NCBI GenBank assembly: GCA_034008185.1
Contig: CM067084.1
Location: 15,333,385 to 15,397,384 of the forward strand
Source: Gorsachius magnificus
Lineage: Eukaryota > Chordata > Aves > Pelecaniformes > Ardeidae
DNA: 64,000 nucleotides
Direction: 5' to 3'
Below the pieces are notes generated by a model. That model was not told the DNA's origin. It did not search any database and saw nothing but the letters and a program-made list of their open reading frames with translations. Below are positions 48,831-63,440 of this stretch, one piece after another (within the stretch, counting starts at the first letter, position 1; each line of letters starts with the position of its first letter). Made by a program: the position numbers and the translations under genes.

Positions 48831-50698
48831 TGTATACACACTATTATGTAATATATAATATATGTATAATGCATATAAATTCTAACAAATGTATTTGTGT
48901 AATATCTGAGAAATGGAACAGTTGTATCTGGAAGTGATAAATGCATAGAGTTGGATTTATTGTTAATCTGTGGATTTAATGATTTTTTTAGACAAAAGGA
49001 TGTTTAAGTGTATAATTGCTTTTCTTAATTTAATATATTTATGTAAATGCATGCCTGAAGTTCTGGATAGATAGTTATTCTGTGTCCCTTAAGCTAATAA
49101 AATATATTAAACTTTATCTTACTATATAAGGTACACCTGCTGCTTTAAATTTTTGGGGGGTTAATATTTTTGTTATGACTAAATGCATAATTTAAAATTC
49201 ATGAAATTTTAATTTTAATCAGCTCTTTGATCTTTGCAGTAAAAGCAAAATGCCAGCATTTTATATATTCTTTGAAATGTACTCTAGTTTTATTTATATA
49301 AATTCTAAGATGCTTTCATAAAATGTGACTGAACACTGCTATTATTTTTGGAATGGGAAGTTTGGAATGGGGTTTCCTGGTTGCTTCTAGATAAATGAGA
49401 GTGAAAATTAAGCCCTCCATATTGAAAAGATACCTGTTTCATTGCAAGAAATACGGGAATGCACACACGGCTTGGACACGGGGGTTTCACGTGCAGGCTT
49501 TTCAAGCATAGATATCTTGGAGAATTAGTTCAGTAGCGATGGGAGAAACGTTGGGCATCATTTCTCTGTTTTGTTTATTTAATATCTTCAGAGAAGCAAG
49601 CCAACAAATCAATGTATGTTAAATTCAGATGTACAAAATCCAATTATTTAAATAAGGGCCATAAAAAACGGATGCAGCGTGGAATTCTTTCCATTTCTCC
49701 CATCTTAAGTAACAGGTTCTGTTCCATTGAAATCAACACCTAAGCATATATGTGGAGAGCAGAGCCAACTCAATATATCAACTCACTATATTTTTTGATA
49801 TAAAAGAACATTTAATCCTGACACTTAAAGGCAAACTACACTTGCAGCTTACATCTGTGAGAGGAAAAAACAGTTTGGACAGCGAGCACTGAAGAGCCAA
49901 GGGCTTCTTCATACACTAAGTTTACCTTAGTGGTTTTGAAATGCTGATGAATTAGTCTTACACATTTAACTTACCTAGCCCATCCTGCATTTATTTTTTA
50001 GAGTAAAGAATGAAGCATTACTGACACTACGATATTGATGCTATCTCTACATTTCACATCTAAGCCAAAATAATATTGAAATTTTCATGAAATTGGTTTT
50101 CCATTTTTCAGCTAGTGATTATTAGTGATATCACTATTAGTGATATGGGCTGCTGGCCAGCCAGAGAACTAGGATCCAAGGAAAATTTGAACTTCATCCA
50201 AATTTGAGGATATTTGAAAACTGTATTTTACTTCAGCTTTTCAGTGAATAAATACAGCAGTTGCAGCAACGTTCTTTTAAACCCATTTTCTTAAAAATTT
50301 TCTTCATTTGAAGAAGAACTCAGAACAAGAAAACAGTTGAAAGAGAGCAAATAAAAAAGAATGAAGAAATCAATGATGTGGATTGGTTTGATTTTTTAGT
50401 GGAACCTATATATTAATGTAGAAAGTAAAGGAATTCTGTGAGGTACAGTACATAATTACAATAAATACAGTGCAGCATGTAGTTCTGGTGACATCATGAG
50501 TCACTGAGTTTGTTCTTGTAATTTATTAAGACATTATGAAAACCCATTGACATATTTGTAAGCCTTGGAATTAACAGCTACCTTTCATTTCTTTAGCAAC
50601 ACATAAGACATGAAATTTACTTAAAAGAACTATATACACTCAGTTGTGTATAGCAAGACTGTAATTCTGTCTGAAGCTTCTGATGGCATCCTGAACCT

Positions 50699-50730
50699 GA
50701 GGGGCCAAATTCTGCTCTGCCTTTAGATGA
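50699..50730. repeat. Fragment of ancient amniote palindromic repeat
   Basis: The motif ggggccaaattctgctctgc matches one arm of the same group of old palindromic repeats as at 15968. No partner arm is clear. Confidence 0.35.
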
Positions 50731-53700
50731 ATCAAAGGAGGTATCCCTGGCCTCTTGGATGAGGCTTGTGTGGTTTGTCAAAGTCATCAGATTGTTCAAA
50801 AGGAATTCAAAGCCTAAATGCACAATTTGGGAGCATTTCATTTTAGTAATATAGTTACTAATAATATCTTTGCTTCAGTATTTAATCACTATTCCCAAAA
50901 TACATACTTTGAATTAGCTTCTGTCCTTTTATTGCCTTTTCTGTACTTCCATGTATAGCTCTGTTCTTTATTTGTTTCCTTATAGAGATGCTGCTTCTCC
51001 ATCCTATTGCACTAAATCTACTACATATTTACAAGTTTTTAACAAGATTGATTATGGCACAAGTGCTTTTTTTCTATTTTATTTTAACAAAAACACTAAG
51101 TAAGGGATCAGCCCCTGGTTTAACTCTAAATTAAAAATGCACCACAAGTAAGTAGGGTAGAATCTTTAAAATGCCAAAGAATCATTTCGGTCTATGTGGT
51201 TGCATTTATTTATTTTGGGGGAAGGGTTGGTTTGAGTCATATTTGATGACATGTCTACGGATGACATACATCTCTGGCAGAATTGGGCAAAGTGGGACAT
51301 AGCTTTGGTTTTGAAAAACCGCACTGAACATTGGCTTTCTTGTTTGCTTGGTTTGGGGTGGTTTCTGGGGTTTTTCAAAGGGTTTTTTTGAGGTTTTTTT
51401 GTCTTTCAAAGCTAGGAGTACTCCTGGATTTTGTCTGAACTCCAAAATTTTGGACTGAAACAGTTGAATGAATGGCTCTTATACTGGATCAACATTCAAT
51501 ATTTAAAATTTGTCATTTATTACTTAGGTTATTACCAATATCGCAGCCTTCTTCAACTGTTGCTTATCTGACATTAGTACAAATTCATCGATACCAGTGT
51601 TGTCAGGAGGTTAAGCAGTTGCTTTTCTGTCTCACTCATTTGATATCACTTTAAATACATTACACTCGGAAGTGTCTGTCGTATTGTTCCACAATGAAAC
51701 CAGCATCATCATACTAGCAGAGTTTGCTCAGGTTACACACACAGTTCTACATGTTTTACCTTTCACCATGTACATTTGCTTACTCAGAGATGGATTGACT
51801 GAGGGAGGGAACGTAGGAGTTGTATGCCTTAGATCAAATGGTATGTTCTCCTTTCAGTATTAGAAAATTGAAATTCGGTGATATATATATGGAAGCTATT
51901 TCCACTTCAAGGAAGGGGAACATACATGTGAATCAAAGGGCTGCATTTGGTTAAGGAGATTTATAAAGAAGAGGTCCAAACTCTACAAACTCCCATGCAG
52001 TGGAATTTGTGCTTTCCTGGTCAGATGAATAGAACAGGTGCAGATACAGCTTTCAGGTCTTTAAACTACACCAGCCCAAATAAATTACAGCTATGGAGCA
52101 TGTTTAGCAATTTCAAGCAAACATTAGAAATGCAATGCCCATGGTGCAGATAAAATGCTTATGAAAAAAGTGGATGCAACATCTGTACTGGCACGGAACG
52201 CCTGTGCTAAAGTAATAGCTGCAAAATGCCTCCTATAAAGCATAAGACTGTTAGTACAGCTGCAGCTTTTAATAGCTATTGAATTTCTTGATCAGGGAGG
52301 CAGATCCAGAGCAAGGGAAATGGACAAGTGAAACTATAAACTGCTATTTTACACCTATGAATGTAATATCAAATAAATGTGGTCGAACCCACTTTTATTT
52401 TTGTAAGAAATTCATCTCTAGAGAGCCTCGTGCTAGATCTTACCTAGCAAGCCATCAGAGGCACTTATGTCAGCCTAACCCTGAGGTTTCCAAGACATAT
52501 ACTGTACAGTCGACATAGACCTGTTGCTTATTATATCTGTAACAGAAACCTGCAGCTACGCACACAGGCGTAATACCTCATGCATCATTTGTGCACTTAT
52601 TCAAAGCTATTTGGTTCTAGATCAGTGCAAACAAGGAATGAAAAGTTACACAGTAAATTAGATGGTTATGCAAAAGAAAAATTGTCTTAAAAACTACAGT
52701 GAAGTGACAGAGTTTCACAGAGACTTGAATATAGGCAACAGAATGCAACCAGTAATGTCATTACCATGTTAGCTTATTAAAATTATTCCAAAGAATACAG
52801 ATGTCTGACATTTTCTGGGGTTTCTTATTTAAATACCTTAGCAGTAGGATGAATTTGTGTCTAAGAGGACCCCTGTGAATGACTAGAATCATATTTACTT
52901 TGCATTTATAATTACAGCTTTTTGTTTATGATGGAACTTCTATGGAATTATGAGATTTTCAGTATGCAGATAAACTGCCATTTTAGTATTTTCTAGACTA
53001 CTTATTGTCTTGAAAATTCTTCACTTCTTTTATTAGCCTTGAAATAAAATGCATCACCTAATTCTCAGGTAGCAGTGACTGCTGAGACTGCAGACTGACC
53101 TGAAATTACCCCAGATGGAACACTCTTAGCATCTTACTTTTCATGTCTGTCATACACAGATTGGACAGGATTTTTTTGCTTTGATTTGTTTAGGACCACT
53201 TTTTCATCCAAGAAGATAGCAGGTTTCAAACTACGTGCTGTTGCCAAAGTGTGTCCCAGGCACATAAACCCTTCTGGGTCCCAAACAACAATCCCATCTA
53301 CCAAATTTCCAGTACTACTTAAATTTCCTGGCACCTGAACTCACTATGTACCTTTTAATCTGGCTAGAAAGTTTTCTGGCTGGCATACATCCTCAGAAGT
53401 ACCCAAACAATATGGAGATAGATATCTATCTCCTTCTAAAAGCAATCCAGGATAAGACATACAACTGCCAAAGCTTGCTTGAGACCTTGGAGAATCCTGA
53501 AAAGTTAGTCATATTCAGCACCTCAATTAACTTCATGGGTGGCGGTGCCAGCTTAATGATAAGAACACTACTACAGTTCAGAAAGAGATGGATCTAACTC
53601 TTCTGGTTACTTTCCAAGAAATTGCTTTGACCGCAGTCCTTCTGGTTGAATCCAAGCTACAATGCAGCCAGAAATGATAAAAAACAGTGGGTCAAAAGAA

Positions 53701-54577
53701 GAGAGAAAAGAACGGAGTCAGAATCTTCTGGCCTAGAAAGCAGATAGGAAAGTGGAAAGGCCCACTAAAATTAGTTCTAATTAACGATTTAGTTAGACAC
53801 GCTCCAGGAAGTGGGACCCAATACCTCAGTTCCTCCTCCTTCCATGTGAGCCAAACTCCCTTTTCTGCTTCTATGGTCTGCTTTTCCGACTGGTCCGTTT
53901 TCAACAGGCAGCACTAAGAATGCCTCCTCTTCTGCACTTCTTCACTTACCCCTCACTGTGGCAGACCACCTCTGAAATCTCCAAGAACTTTTGTAACAGA
54001 ATTTAGGGATGAGACCCAAAGTGTTTGTTTATAGGGAATAATCACGGATTTTTAAATTATTACTATTCTGCAATTGATAAAAGCCCCAGTTCATATCACA
54101 GGCATAGATTTACAAGAAAGAGAAGACTAAAGAAAAAAGCAAAAAGCCATCACACAAACTGCTAAGAAAACAGCCCCAGCATAAAAATTACCACCTGAGA
54201 GCTACAAGTTCTTTCTTTTTCAAAATCCACCTGCCAAAAATCTCACAGAATAAATGCAGAGCTGTTGATGTCCACAGGAGCTCTGCCTGCAATTCCAGTG
54301 GTGCCAGTATACCAACCCACAGAGAGATTAAAATCTGATGAAGTTTAACAGAGACTTTAGGAAGGCAAGTTCAGACGGCAATGGGCTTCAGCGGAGTGTT
54401 TGGTTATCACTGAGTTTCGAGCTTCAGCTCCCTGGCAAATGAATAGCCCTACAAAAAGCTCAGAACGAAAGATTTGTCAAATTATGGCACTGAGACTTTA
54501 AAAAACCACAAGGTTAAATGAATCGTTTCATGCATCTTTTGAACAAGTAACAGAAAGTGCTGAAGTGTTTTCTGTCT

Positions 54578-54735
54578 TATAAAAGGAAGTGGAAGAGAAG
54601 ACAAGTCTTTGCTGAAGCTTTTCGTGACAATTGAGTTGTACAGAGATCTGGGAGATAGCTTTAAGTCAGCTTGAGTAGGAGCAGCGGTCTAGTAGCAGCA
54701 TCAGGAAGCCTTAGGGAAGCAAAGAAACATCTCAG
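54578..54735 (+). other. Candidate TATA-driven first exon of an unannotated (non-coding) transcript
   Basis: TATAAAAGG at 54578-54586 would place a start near 54608. From there about 128 nt lead to a near-consensus splice donor, CAG|GTAAGC, at 54735/54736. No long open frame lies in the putative exon. Both signals are short and could coincide by chance in AT-rich DNA. No downstream exon could be assigned. Confidence 0.22.
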
Positions 54736-57700
54736 GTAAGCTGGTGAAGCTCTGCATGACTATTTTTAGCTACAACCAGTCTCCTAAAGTGCTTACTGAC
54801 ACCCCATTCAGAAATATACACTACGTGCTGCAGTCACTATTAAATGCAGTACAGCCACGGCCAGCGACTCATCCTTAGTATCGTTACTGACTTAAGTAAA
54901 ACCTTCCACAGATCAGAAAATGATCACTCAAATTAACAGGGATTAATTAACAACTAATGTTAACCCTTTTATAAAGAGTAAATCCATGCAAATCAGATTC
55001 CTTCCTTGGCCTATTTTGAAACCTACCTGCTCAGAAAGAGCTTTCTATCAATTATCTGCAATGGGATTATTAGCTCATTTTCCCCAATAAGTTTCTCCTC
55101 AGAAACAGGTAATGCTGATAAACTTTGCACAACTATAAGACACCAAAGATTTTAAACAAATTGACATTCACTGGATTGCAAACATTCAGATTAACATGAT
55201 CAGGGTAGTAATTAGCGCTCCTATAAAATGACAGTGCAATATATGATAATGCTTAAAGTACACAAACTGGATTTTCCCTTTTAAAGTATGTCACTGATTT
55301 CAATTAAACATAAAATTCTCCTGCATTTTTCTGCCTTAACAACTATCCTATATTTTCTGTATCCTGCATTTTCTACTACTATAAACCAAGTGCTACCCTG
55401 CATTTCATCCACACAGATAGGTTAGCTATTATTACTTACCTTCTGCTTTTTAACGTGGTCATAAAAGCACGAGGTTTGGCCTTCTTTCTGTTGATTCATG
55501 GTGACCAAATATTTCAAATATTATTTTGGCTACAGCACAGTTTTGCACACACAGCGTGTAAACTGCTTAGCACAAAAGAGAAAAGGGATCTGCAGGCCCA
55601 TTTCCTCCCACTAACAAGTGAAAAGAAATGAAGTTTAATCTGCAAAATCAAAGAATTAACTGAACTGTATCAGATATGCACACTTATGTACCCAAGAATA
55701 ATTAATTCTTAAAATTTTGCATGCAGAAAAATGGTACTTATTTGTAATCTAGAAAATCCTTCAGCATCAGCTATATATGTATAAAACATACATTTACTAA
55801 AATACATTAACGCGATGCGTCACTTGATTACAGACAGATCAACATATTAAGTCTAAGTATATATCTGCAGAGGGTAGTCACATCTTTCAAAAATTCTACA
55901 AATCAACAGGGATGGGAACATCTGGGAGGTGCTATCCAAATTGAAAAATTACAGGACATGTTGCAGAAGATGCTACCTACAATATCCCATTCTTAAGAGC
56001 AAGTGGTCATTACCTCACAGATACAAAATGAAAGATCGTGTCCCAGGGTTTTTTGCATCATAAAAAAATTAAGGATCAAACTAATGTTTTCAGTTGGCTT
56101 CTATCAATGAATGACCATAAGAATTTCCAAGCAATATGCAAGGGAATATTTTAATAACAGGAATGAATAAAACTCTAAGAAAAGGAATTATAACCTGATT
56201 TTTAAAATCATTGACATAGAAAATTGATGTCTGAACAACCTTGAAAGTCTGGGTTTTATTTCCTGATCCTGCAAATTGCCCTGCTTGCCAGCTTTAGCAG
56301 TATAAGTGGTTGGAATGAACACACAGCATCTGCTTACAGATTTAAGTTTCACATATATGTCGTCTTCAGAATCGCATCTTGACAATAAAACGCTTCTTTT
56401 CACTCGTGATTTCCTAGTGTGATATGATAATATCTCCAATATTCAAGATACAAGGTGTAACTTTAAAGTTACACAGCACAAAATGTGTTTACATTTTTTT
56501 TAGACATATTGGTCACTTACAGAAATTTTTTTCTTCCTCTCTCTTGATTGGTACAAATCCAAATGCCTCAGCAGCCCAAACAAATGTGAATAGATAAGCT
56601 TTAATCCAAGAATTTCAGGAGTGGTGACGTGCATGCTTTTGCCTTTCCCCCGTTTAAGTGTCAAATGCTTGCTGACACACTTAGGTCCATGGAAATGGAA
56701 CATATTTTCTCATTACATTAATTAATGGGTCTGCTTGGGTGGTATAATTCAGTATAAATTTCCTTTAGTATTCTGTCATACCTAAAAAGGATCTTATTTT
56801 TGTGATGTCTTTAAATTTTTATGACTTCTACTCTGTTTAGTCTGTGTGTAATCCTTCTTTTGAAACCTAATGTCCTAGAAAATCTGCAGGTTTTTCTCAA
56901 AACTGGCACACGCTGTAGTTTATAGTCATTTCTTTTTCTTGCCCTCTTAGAACTCCATGAGAGTCCTTAAGGTGTAGTTCACAGCTCAGGGAATTTATGA
57001 TTGCATCGTCGATGTAAACTAGAGCACTGCGATATATTAAAACTGACAAGATGCTGTTCATTAATCTCTGAAATACGGCCAGGTGTGATGTAATGAGGAG
57101 AGGCTTCCAACTCAGAGAAGCCTAACACAGCTCCTAGCTCAGCTTGATGGTGGCTTCCTTTACCTCATCTGGGAGAAGGACTGCCTGGGTGGGGACTCTC
57201 ACTGGAAGTGTAATTTCAGAAAAATGAGGTTTGGGGAAAATGAGACAGGGTAATCCCTTGCTGTGCCAATGTTTCTCAAACAGCTCAGCTTCTGCTTTCC
57301 TTTAATTTCCAGGTTAGAACACTAACTTGGTCGTACTGTAGTGAACCACAACTTCCCAAGGAAATAGTTTGATGGGCTGGAGACACATTTTTATGTATGA
57401 AAAAGAGGAGCATTTTAAGTACTGGAGTCTCAACGAGTGCAGAAAGCAGGGACAGGCTCGGAACAGGAAACAGCAAGCACTGCAATTTACACATGTATTG
57501 TAACTTGATCAAAACAAGGCTTTAATTTGGTTGTGACAGTTTTAGCCTTTTTTTTTTTTATTTAAATGAATGGTTGCATTGTTTCAACATATTCACCATC
57601 TTTTGACATATAATTTTTTTGCAGCATTAGCCAGATTCATCACACTTCAAGACTAAGGATGAAATATAAACTCTCTTGATGCCTAGCCAACAGTCTTCAT

Positions 57701-59817
57701 TAAACTACTGAACCTTGTAGGCCTTTGTTTACACTAATGTTACATTCATTAAAAAATTCATTAGACCAAAGCATGACGATAAATGTGTGGTCAATGATTT
57801 CAGGTAAAGGTGGACCTAAAACCGTTAGTGAATTAGTTAATTAATCCCAGGCACTGCAGAAACTTGGATCCAAACATGAAAATAACTGATAGAACAAATC
57901 TTTAGATTCAAAGATACATACTCATATGCTCCATCAGGAAAATATTAAACAGAAAATTTTGTCCATGAGAATGAAAATTATAGAAACTGGCTGTAGCCTT
58001 AGTTGCAATAATCAGAAACCACTTATTGCATTTCATTGGGTTTTATTTGGCAGACTGTAGATTATTTTTATGCTAATATGAGTCTGTTATCCTTCAAATA
58101 GCAACCTGATTTCCAATAAAATTATAACAGAAAAGCCTATGAAGTTCATGTTAACTGTGTACAAGGGTTTTTTTAATTGTTCATGATTGTTCATATCTAT
58201 TTGAAGGGATTTAGTACAATTCCATTTACTTTAAATCAAATGATACTGCAGGAATTTGAAAGCTTAGATAGTACAATTTAAAGTCTTCTTAATATTTTTA
58301 AAACATTAAGATTTATTTGGGGTTTTGAGACACTAATTGAATATCAAATTGTACGCATAAGCAATAACAGAACAGTTATTCTGAGCCAAGCTTCACACTC
58401 AAAAGTTCATGATAAATGAAATCTACTTCTTGTATTCTTGTATTATGTGTGCATTTCCACAGTCTTTATGCTTCCCCTGCAGCAAAATGATGACCATGCA
58501 TTTAACATCAACTATCTAAAAATAAAGCATTAGGCCATAACTCAGTATACAACAGATAACTGTAGCAATTTATGCTAGTAGCCAGGAAAGGGGTTCGCTC
58601 TTGATGGTGTTGGAGACATCCTCCACCTCTTAAAAATGTGACTGCTGCCCCAGAGCCCAGATGGAAAAAGACAAAACCTCTATGAATTCCAGGTCTTTTG
58701 CAACTCTGAATGAGAGAGCTCTGTCAACATCTTTTCAAGGCTACAGTGTTTTCAGTATCATTGGCCAACAAACCCAAATCTCAGCCAAAGGCAGAAATTA
58801 AGATTTAACTAACTACCTCTCAATCACTAGTACATCTATTGTACAGAAGCTTTATTCAGATAAATCAATAGCAAGTCAACGCTGCTTCCTACACATAAAA
58901 TCTACTGTTAATATGATAAATCCGTAAAATTCCTCAAGAGTATGTCCGTTAAGACTAGCCTGTCTCTCTTCTATTTCTCCTTTGCTTTTGGCTACCAAAA
59001 AAGTTCAGGGCCAGTTTTTATGTTCTAAAATTTAACATTCACACTCATAATTTGTAACTCTGTATCACCTTCCACCCAAAGTTTCAGGTAACTGAAAGAC
59101 CTAATTAATTCTCTAAATATATAATTAATATTAGTCACATCTTACAGAAAAGGAACCAAAAAGAAAGCTGGCACAACAAATTTGAACCTGATTTTCAATA
59201 CTAACTATTCTAACCTCCGAAAACACAACATTTCTGTTACTGGAAGAATATGAATATAGATACTGAGTAACAACCTCTAAGTTTGAAAAATATACACCAA
59301 AATGGTGTGCAATAGAAAAAAGATGATTGGCATTATCCAATAACTCTTTATTTCTCTGTGTTATCTTAATCATTATACTCAGTTCTGTATAAGCTTCCAC
59401 CACTCACAGACAGATTATGTGGGACAACTTTTCTTTATCTGAAAAGAATTCATTTTCTCTGCAGAAGCCTGTCCCACTCCACTCTGAAGGTTCCCCAGAG
59501 CACAACTGCATGATTTATGGAAAAAGGTTTGAGATACCTATTCATTTGTGCTTGCACTCCTCACTGGTCTTCACAATAAGTTTAATATGAAACCTCAGGT
59601 GAACCAGAAGGCTTTTCTAAACATCTGTGGAAGTTTGTCATACTTTTGCCCACAAACTATTTGCCTGTTGAGATATCCAAAAGCTGTCATGGTCTTAAAA
59701 AAGCTAGCTTCTACTGAAACAGAATACTTCTCTAAACAGAGTGGGAGGTTAACCAGTTTCATTCTATCTGCTTCTATTCTTTGATTTTATCTCTTCTCTT
59801 AATATTAATATTCTTAA

Positions 59818-59826
59818 GACCACCCA
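59818..59826. promoter_or_regulatory. Perfect GLI consensus 9-mer (GACCACCCA)
   Basis: GACCACCCA is the exact GLI zinc-finger consensus, and the only exact copy I found on either strand. HHIP is a well-established direct target of Hedgehog/GLI signalling. The site lies 17.4 kb past the HHIP poly(A) signal. About 0.5 exact copies are expected by chance in 64 kb, so the match alone is weak evidence. Confidence 0.3.
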
Positions 59827-60169
59827 TCAGCTAATCTGTTTAACAAAACTTACTCCCCGATTATCTGATCAACAATTGCAGTGAGGTATAACTTCCTAAA
59901 AAGATGCAGGCATTTAAAGGTAATTATTTAATTACGTTCTTATATCATGGATCATTACATCTGACTTTTTAATATAAATACTCAAAACAATATAGTGGAT
60001 ATAAGTTCATGTTTAAGATGGTGTGACACTTTAGCACTATGACTTGGTTCAACAAGATACTAAAATCTGAAAACTTGACTTGATGTGCTTAAAAAATATA
60101 TCCCTATGCATTATACAAGATTTACTAGGTCATCTAAAGCTAAATGAGCGCGAGATGACTATTTGTGAT

Positions 60170-60250
60170 GGATTTGGTAGTGTTAGTTTAATGGCTGAAC
60201 TCGATGATCTTAAGGGTCTTTTGCAACCTAAGTGATTCTATTATTCTATT
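60170..60250 (+). repeat. CR1 LINE 3' tail, sense orientation
   Basis: The sequence ggctgaactcgatgatctta, 'agggtcttttgcaacctaag' and 'tgattctattattctatttt' is the CR1 3' terminus with its ATTCTATG-type terminal repeats. Only about 80 bp remain. It is a typical extreme 5' truncation. Confidence 0.92.
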
Positions 60251-63239
60251 TTTAAAAATTCTGAGGGGAAAAAAACCCCAAGAACAAGTGCTGTATCTCT
60301 TTATCTTACATTGCATATGCTATTTGTTTGAAACGAATTCCAAATGAAGGAAAGCTAGAATGGAACATTGCTAAAGTTCTATGCCGCCTCAGAAGATTAT
60401 AAAGAAAAGGGGGTTCACATTCAAGATCAGATATGAAAACAGCTGACATTTCAATTTGGATAGCGTACTACAGTCTAAAGCATTCAAACACATTCTGAAT
60501 GTATTACTGCTCTGAAAACATAGCCTCCATTGCATGGAAGGAAATACAGGATTAATAATGTCAGCTCCCAGAGCAAAATTTACAACTTGTAAAAGCATAC
60601 AACACATGCTATACATTGATTAAAGAAAAAACATTTTCCATACAATTTTATTGATGCATTGACAACACCATGTCACCAAGTCTCCTAAAACATGCCACCT
60701 AGTGGAGCATATGAATAAATTCTACAATATAGAAGCAGCCAGCTCTGTACCCACACAGGCTTTGCCGTCTCGTAAAGCCTTCTGCTAACCTTCCAGCTCT
60801 CAACTGGAAGAACAGCTTTGCATTTACCACTCTCACACTGCACATCACCCATTCTCCTTAGCCTACCTTGCAAATTTTGCTTTGCTTAGAATTAGAATTT
60901 AACCGAAAGACTTCTCAAATACCTAGTACTCATTAGTAAAAACGCATACCCTAAACCAAGACCAAAATTGGTTGAGAACAGAAAATGCATAAACAGGTAG
61001 AATGAAATGTAGCACTTTCTCTGCTGTCTAGCTAAGAATGGAATCTACATTAGACATTATTCCAATATAGATATTCTTGATTTTTTTCCCCCTAACAAGC
61101 AGAAGTATACAATTGAGAAGATGAGAAAAGAGCTATCCACTGCTAAACAAGAAGACAGACACACATATAACTCATATGCCTTAGGAAACAGCTGGGAAAA
61201 TTAATCTGGAGAGTGAAGAGAGATGAGACGAAATAACATCCAATTTCAGCTATTTAGAAAATAGTAACTTCTGAGTCTAAAGACTACTTTAAACATGAAA
61301 TTTTCCAGAATGACTTTGTTTTTCAAAACCCCCACATTTCAGATAGCAGCACTAGCTAATTGCTCCTAAAAATTTACACCACAAACCCAATCACCTTCAC
61401 ATTTCATCAAAAACTATTTCATTTTTTTTCTTGAATTTGAATACCAAAATATATGGGTTCTTTCAATCTTACATCTATAATTTCAGAATGGAGGTTTTAT
61501 TTTTTTTATGAAGTGTAATTGTATTAAGTCATAGGAATAGTGCAGCATAGAAGGCACTATAGGAACAAACAAAAATTACATGATTTCAAAAATATGCAAG
61601 TTGTGACTTGTATACAATATTCAGTTAAAAGTATGAAGTTCTCATTGGTGAATCTCTCTTAGAACCACACATGTAAGACATGTTCATAGATCCTAAAAGA
61701 TTCTGAAAGTTGTCATGTGCCCTTACCTGTTTTGTAACTGCAACAGAACTTCATGGTGCTAAAAATAACTGATGGTGAGGTGTAATTTCACCATAGGCTT
61801 TTCTTTTGCGTAAAATTTTCTGAGTTTAACTATCTTTACCCTGTGTAGTGGAAGGTACAGTGCACAATAAGCCTAAGAAATAGGTTCAACAGAAGTAGAA
61901 AAAAAGTCCAGAGAAATATGAAATACAGTTACATAATTGAGATTCTCTGACAGCTATACCACTGTGCATTTTTAAGACGACAAGACCCATATAGACTTTA
62001 GAATAATCACTTATAGACCATTTTCCCCCTCTTCTTCAAAATTAGTTTAAATTAAAAGCAACAGCAAAGAACCAAAGGAACATAAACTACCATCCACAAA
62101 GCACTGCATGAAACCATTTGGGACTCTAGTCCAACATGTTGCTGTTACAATGATGTCTTTTCAGAAGATGTGTAAGTATGTATATATGCAAGTCTGTCTG
62201 TGCATGTGCATTCTCACATGCATCTATACATTTATGTAAGTATAGACATCTGCTTTACCAGAGATTTATGGCAGCGCACAGGTTTTGAACATAGATCCAA
62301 GACAGGCCCCATCGGTGCTCTGTTAAACTCTTCTTGTTTATGCTTCAAGAAGGAGTAGTTTGTCCAGAGAAAACAGACTAGGTTTGATGATAACAGGGAA
62401 AACCAGGCATTTGAGAAAACATTCATGTGTTAGGATCACAGGGGTGGATATTAAGCATCTGCTGAGGAAAATTAACATAAGTTAGATCTTTATCATCATG
62501 CCATCTATGCTATGGTAGAGCCCAAACACTGATTTGCAGCTGCATTATTCCAAACAAAGAGAAAAATAATCCTTGCCATGCATCCAGATTCACTCCATTG
62601 GGTGAAAAGCCAGGGAGTGCTTTCACACTCTGAAGTAAAAAGAAAACCCCTCCAAAACAAGGTTGGTTTTGTTTGATGACACCCTCAGCATGTTCTGGGG
62701 AGCAAAAGTAGGCTATCATTATCATTTCTTGTAAAAAATAAATTCATATGGTTAATTTTTTCTCCTGTCTTCAAAAGCCTATGCACTTTTGTTGCCAGGA
62801 CCCTAACTTATCAATTGGAAAGGTAAAATGCTTTCACCTTAGGCAGATGCAAATATGAATAAGATATTCTATAACATCATGACAGCTGCAAAATTACCCA
62901 GCTAGTCTCATGAAGTTTAATTTCATTTGCTTCCACGTTCTCAAACGGTTCTCTCCTTTTCTTATAAGACTATTCAGTGTTTTGGTAAATATAAGCAGTT
63001 CCACGGTATTTTGGAATTTCATGCATCTCAATTTTCTCCCACGAGAAGTGACACATTCCTCAAGTTTGTGAGAGCTGGAAAAAACTTCTAATCTAAAATG
63101 AAGAGCCAATTTTAATGAGGAAGAATTACCAAATTAATCATTACCTCTGTAATGGTTTCCCCATACACATTTGCCCTGAGTTGTCCAGTACTGTCAGCCC
63201 CCCCCAGTCAGCATGTGCTTTGAGAGACACGTGCATATA

Positions 63240-63440
63240 CACTGCAGTAAACGTGGACCAGAGCATCCATTAACAATTAATGAGGGATGAGCAAAGCAAC
63301 TGGTAACAGTTAAAGCAAGCGTTTGCAGACCACTTTGAATGGGTTGCTTTGCATTCTTTTGCAATGAACAGGGAGAGCTGTGATTGGTTCCATATGACTG
63401 GCAAAGGTGATGATAACGTGACTTATGAGCAACCTGCCAA
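63240..63440. promoter_or_regulatory. Candidate regulatory block with CCAAT-type and homeodomain motifs
   Basis: The block contains CATTAACAATTAATGAG near 63268-63285, an inverted CCAAT box (tgattggttcc) near 63382 and several complex octamers such as tttgcattcttttgcaat. It is not a repeat I know and has no credible coding frame. The call rests on motif density only. Confidence 0.2.
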
